DNA of 64,000 nucleotides from ZAX-1 sp046533095 (GTDB taxonomy: Bacteria > Bacillota > Clostridia > Lachnospirales > Lachnospiraceae), in the NCBI GenBank assembly GCA_046533095.1, contig JAJQRA010000037.1, positions 8,808-72,807 of the forward strand, in the 5' to 3' direction. The notes beneath the pieces were generated by a model. The model saw only the letters and a list, made by a program, of their open reading frames with translations, was not told where the DNA came from and did no database searches. Each line of letters starts with the position of its first letter. Positions within the stretch are counted from its first letter, which is position 1. Positions 62,220 through 64,000 of this stretch are shown here, piece by piece. A program made the position numbers and the translations under genes.

Positions 62220-62471
62220 TCACATAGCTATCTTTTCCTTTGTAATCGGTTTTTTCGATATCACTTCATATTCTGTTAGATATTGATATAGTTCTGCATT
62301 ATCTAAAATATCACATTCCTCTACCATCCTTTCTTTGCAAAGGTTTTGAAAAAATGCTGACCCCTGTGCACTTAATCCAATTACAGAAGCATTATCAAGG
62401 TTGGCAACTACTTTAATTCCCTTCATATTAAAAATCCGTGTATCCTCATTTATATATACATTTTTTGTCAT
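62220..62471 (-). CDS. PqqD-like small protein
   Basis: 83 residues. KVVANLDNASVIGLSAQGSA looks like the strand-turn-helix start of PqqD/RRE-type peptide-binding domains (compare the start of ScfB in this window), followed by a short helix region. If so it would present a peptide to a modifying enzyme, but no such enzyme is in the window on this side. AGGAG-like site before the ATG. The gene is tightly packed behind the permease. Confidence 0.5.
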   Translation of the reverse strand: MTKNVYINEDTRIFNMKGIKVVANLDNASVIGLSAQGSAFFQNLCKERMVEECDILDNAELYQYLTEYEVISKKPITKEKIAM

Positions 62472-62483
62472 CTTTTGTTTCTC

Positions 62484-63254
62484 CTACTTTATATCTATTT
62501 TGTTAAACTTTTTGATTGCGATCATAATTGGTACGAATGCAATGAATACAAAAATACAAAAAGCAAGGACTGCCGATGTGGTGGATATCGTCATTGACGT
62601 CACCTGGTTTGCTACATACATGGGTAAAAAGTATTTAACAACTGGAAAATACTGTAGCAGCATCGCCATTAGGCTTATGCCAACACCAATCATAAAACTT
62701 GTAAATGGTTTGCAAAATAAGCTTAAGCAAACAACAACATTAGAAATCATAAAAATATTTACCAAATACAATGCATCGATAAGCAAAAACCTTCCTGCAT
62801 CCATGGAAAGCCACTCCACAAATATATCCATACGAACCATACCATCACATGGTATATAAACGATATATGAAAATATATAAAACGTTGCATATAGTCCCAT
62901 CAGCAGCGTTAAATTAACAAAAACTTTACTAAGCAGCAGTTTCGTCCTACCAACTCCGATTAATAAAAGCATTTTTATCTGCCCCTCTTCCAATTCGTAT
63001 CCAAACCCTTTCGTTGCGATTAATGAAATCAGAATTTGTGGTAAACAGATATATTGAAGCATGATCCAATTCATAAGCGCAGATGAAAAAATATCTGATT
63101 CCCCCTCCGTGTAAATATAAGCCGCATCTGTATAAATTGACACTGCATAAAATAGAGGCAGTATGAAAGCTACCAGCAGCACTGCTGTGATTGGCTTTTT
63201 TAGAACTTTTCGCATCTCAATTGCATATATTTCCCTAATACCCACAGCATCCAT
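62484..63254 (-). CDS. ABC-2 type transporter permease
   Basis: About 256 residues from ATG 63254; other starts up to 63311 are open, and a GAGGG...CCCTC hairpin lies between. Six membrane segments, with the first helix at LKKPITAVLLVAFILPLFYA and a long first extracytoplasmic loop (DAAYIYTEGESD). The amphipathic YELEEGQIKMLLLIGVGRTK segment is typical of these permeases. The paralogous permease at 60.5 kb is broken, and so is the only ATPase here, so the transporter may be non-functional. Confidence 0.8.
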   Translation of the reverse strand: MDAVGIREIYAIEMRKVLKKPITAVLLVAFILPLFYAVSIYTDAAYIYTEGESDIFSSALMNWIMLQYICLPQILISLIATKGFGYELEEGQIKMLLLIGVGRTKLLLSKVFVNLTLLMGLYATFYIFSYIVYIPCDGMVRMDIFVEWLSMDAGRFLLIDALYLVNIFMISNVVVCLSLFCKPFTSFMIGVGISLMAMLLQYFPVVKYFLPMYVANQVTSMTISTTSAVLAFCIFVFIAFVPIMIAIKKFNKIDIK

Positions 63255-63312
63255 TCCTTTCACCCTGTTTTTAAAGAGAGGGCAGATGCCCCCTCCTTTC
63301 ATTCTGACCACA

Positions 63313-63669
63313 TTATTTTCTATTCAATTTTAGCTTGCTTTTCAGATATCCAAATATGTTCAGTACTTGAACAATAATCAATACCGCTATTGTCGGCGAA
63401 AATAAGATTGCCCCCAAAATTACCAGACCATCTAAATGTATAAGATTATTTCCTACCACGATTAGCGTTATGCCCAGTAAGCAAACTGCCAATAAAATTC
63501 CATATGCAAGTCTTGGCACTTTTTTTCCTATATCATCTTTCTTTGAAACCACTGCGGCATAATTTAATATACTGAAAATTGCTACCATTCCCATTGCGGA
63601 TGAATCAAGAAATAATTTAGAAAATATAATTGAAACGATTACATAGAGTAGAAATTTTAATATCGACAT
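63313..63669 (-). CDS. Unrecognised small membrane protein
   Basis: 118 residues with four hydrophobic segments (about 3-20, 25-42, 52-72, 78-100) and a basic tail. GAAGGAG precedes the ATG. Likely first gene of the ABC operon, since a promoter lies just upstream. No family recognised. Confidence 0.65.
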   Translation of the reverse strand: MSILKFLLYVIVSIIFSKLFLDSSAMGMVAIFSILNYAAVVSKKDDIGKKVPRLAYGILLAVCLLGITLIVVGNNLIHLDGLVILGAILFSPTIAVLIIVQVLNIFGYLKSKLKLNRK

Positions 63670-63695
63670 AGCACTCCTTCTTTCTTGGTGGCCCT

Positions 63696-63724
63696 AATAT
63701 AGCCTATCAGAAGCTGCAACGCAA
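63696..63724 (-). promoter_or_regulatory. Probable promoter of the ABC/PqqD-like operon
   Basis: Minus-strand TTGCGT and TATATT are 17 bases apart, about 30 bases before the start of the 118-residue gene. Confidence 0.6.
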
Positions 63725-63731
63725 ATTCTGA

Positions 63732-63756
63732 ATAAAAAGGCACATTTTTTTGTGCC
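63732..63756 (-). terminator. Intrinsic terminator of a gene outside the window
   Basis: On the minus strand GGCACA and TGTGCC pair around an A-rich loop, followed by TTTTTATT. It ends a leftward transcript coming from beyond position 64000. In 63757-64000 I see no gene, only AT-rich sequence. Confidence 0.65.
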
Positions 63757-64000
63757 CTAGATCTGCTCTCTAATCATAGGATGATATTACTACAAAATAT
63801 ATACGTCTTCCTGACTTGCAAAAATCTATCGGGTTGCCTACAAATTTTTTAAACCATATCAATTTCTCCATTTTCTTTTCATTTCCACATCTCCATCATT
63901 CTTATTTTGCTTTAAACTTTAAATATATCTCCATTCCATTCAAAATATTGCAAATTGGAACAACCAGCTTATATACCGTATAGACCAACATCAGACTCCA

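Overview
The window looks like chromosomal DNA of an anaerobic, low-to-moderate G+C Clostridia bacterium, probably near Lachnospiraceae. The evidence is an scfA/scfB ranthipeptide (SCIFF) pair next to secDF, an oxygen-sensitive class III ribonucleotide reductase, PyrK-dependent PyrD, DUF3842 and VanZ-like small proteins, AGGAGG ribosome-binding sites, frequent TTG starts and T-tailed terminators. The species cannot be named from the sequence alone. No rRNA, tRNA, CRISPR array, insertion sequence or phage gene was seen.

Layout. 0.2-4.1 kb (+): SCIFF precursor, its radical SAM maturase and SecDF. 4.4-9.5 kb (-): GGDEF protein, M29-type aminopeptidase and small membrane proteins. 8.8-13.9 kb (-): pyrCFKDE operon. 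14.1-16.9 kb (-): DUF3842 protein and NrdD with a fused redoxin domain. 17.2-19.8 kb (-): RpiR regulator, eukaryotic-type HisA and a papain-fold-like protein. 20.2-36.2 kb (-): a catabolic locus with an aldo/keto reductase, a YesM/YesN-type two-component system, a TAXI-TRAP transporter, an AbrB-family membrane protein, two divergent M24-fold proteins, two LeuC/LeuD-type hydro-lyases and a PreA-like flavoprotein. 36.5-42.8 kb (+): a divergent polyol/keto-sugar module with two zinc dehydrogenases, an aldo/keto reductase, a split transketolase and an iron-type dehydrogenase. 43.1-50.0 kb (+): an FTR1/P19/DUF2318/ABC iron-uptake operon with an FMN-binding lipoprotein. 50.1-55.1 kb: TetR, MMPL exporter and a secreted LxxG-repeat protein. 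55.3-60.4 kb (+): KdpD/KdpE-like two-component system and a Trk potassium system with two TrkA-type subunits. 60.5-63.7 kb (-): a damaged ABC-2 type transporter locus with a PqqD-like small protein.

How it fits together. The 20-43 kb block reads as one unit for taking up and breaking down an organic acid or polyol-derived compound: TAXI-TRAP import, sensing by YesMN, reversible hydration by two aconitase-type enzymes, and a divergent dehydrogenase/transketolase arm. I cannot name the substrate, and the combination does not match a pathway I know. It is the best candidate here for an undescribed system.

A second theme runs through 0-43 kb. Many intergenic gaps hold short imperfect tandem duplications whose unit copies the last codons and stop of the preceding gene, sometimes with the next gene's ribosome-binding site. 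I saw none in the intergenic gaps from 43 to 64 kb, where several operons also look richer in G+C by eye. This may separate older chromosome from acquired modules.
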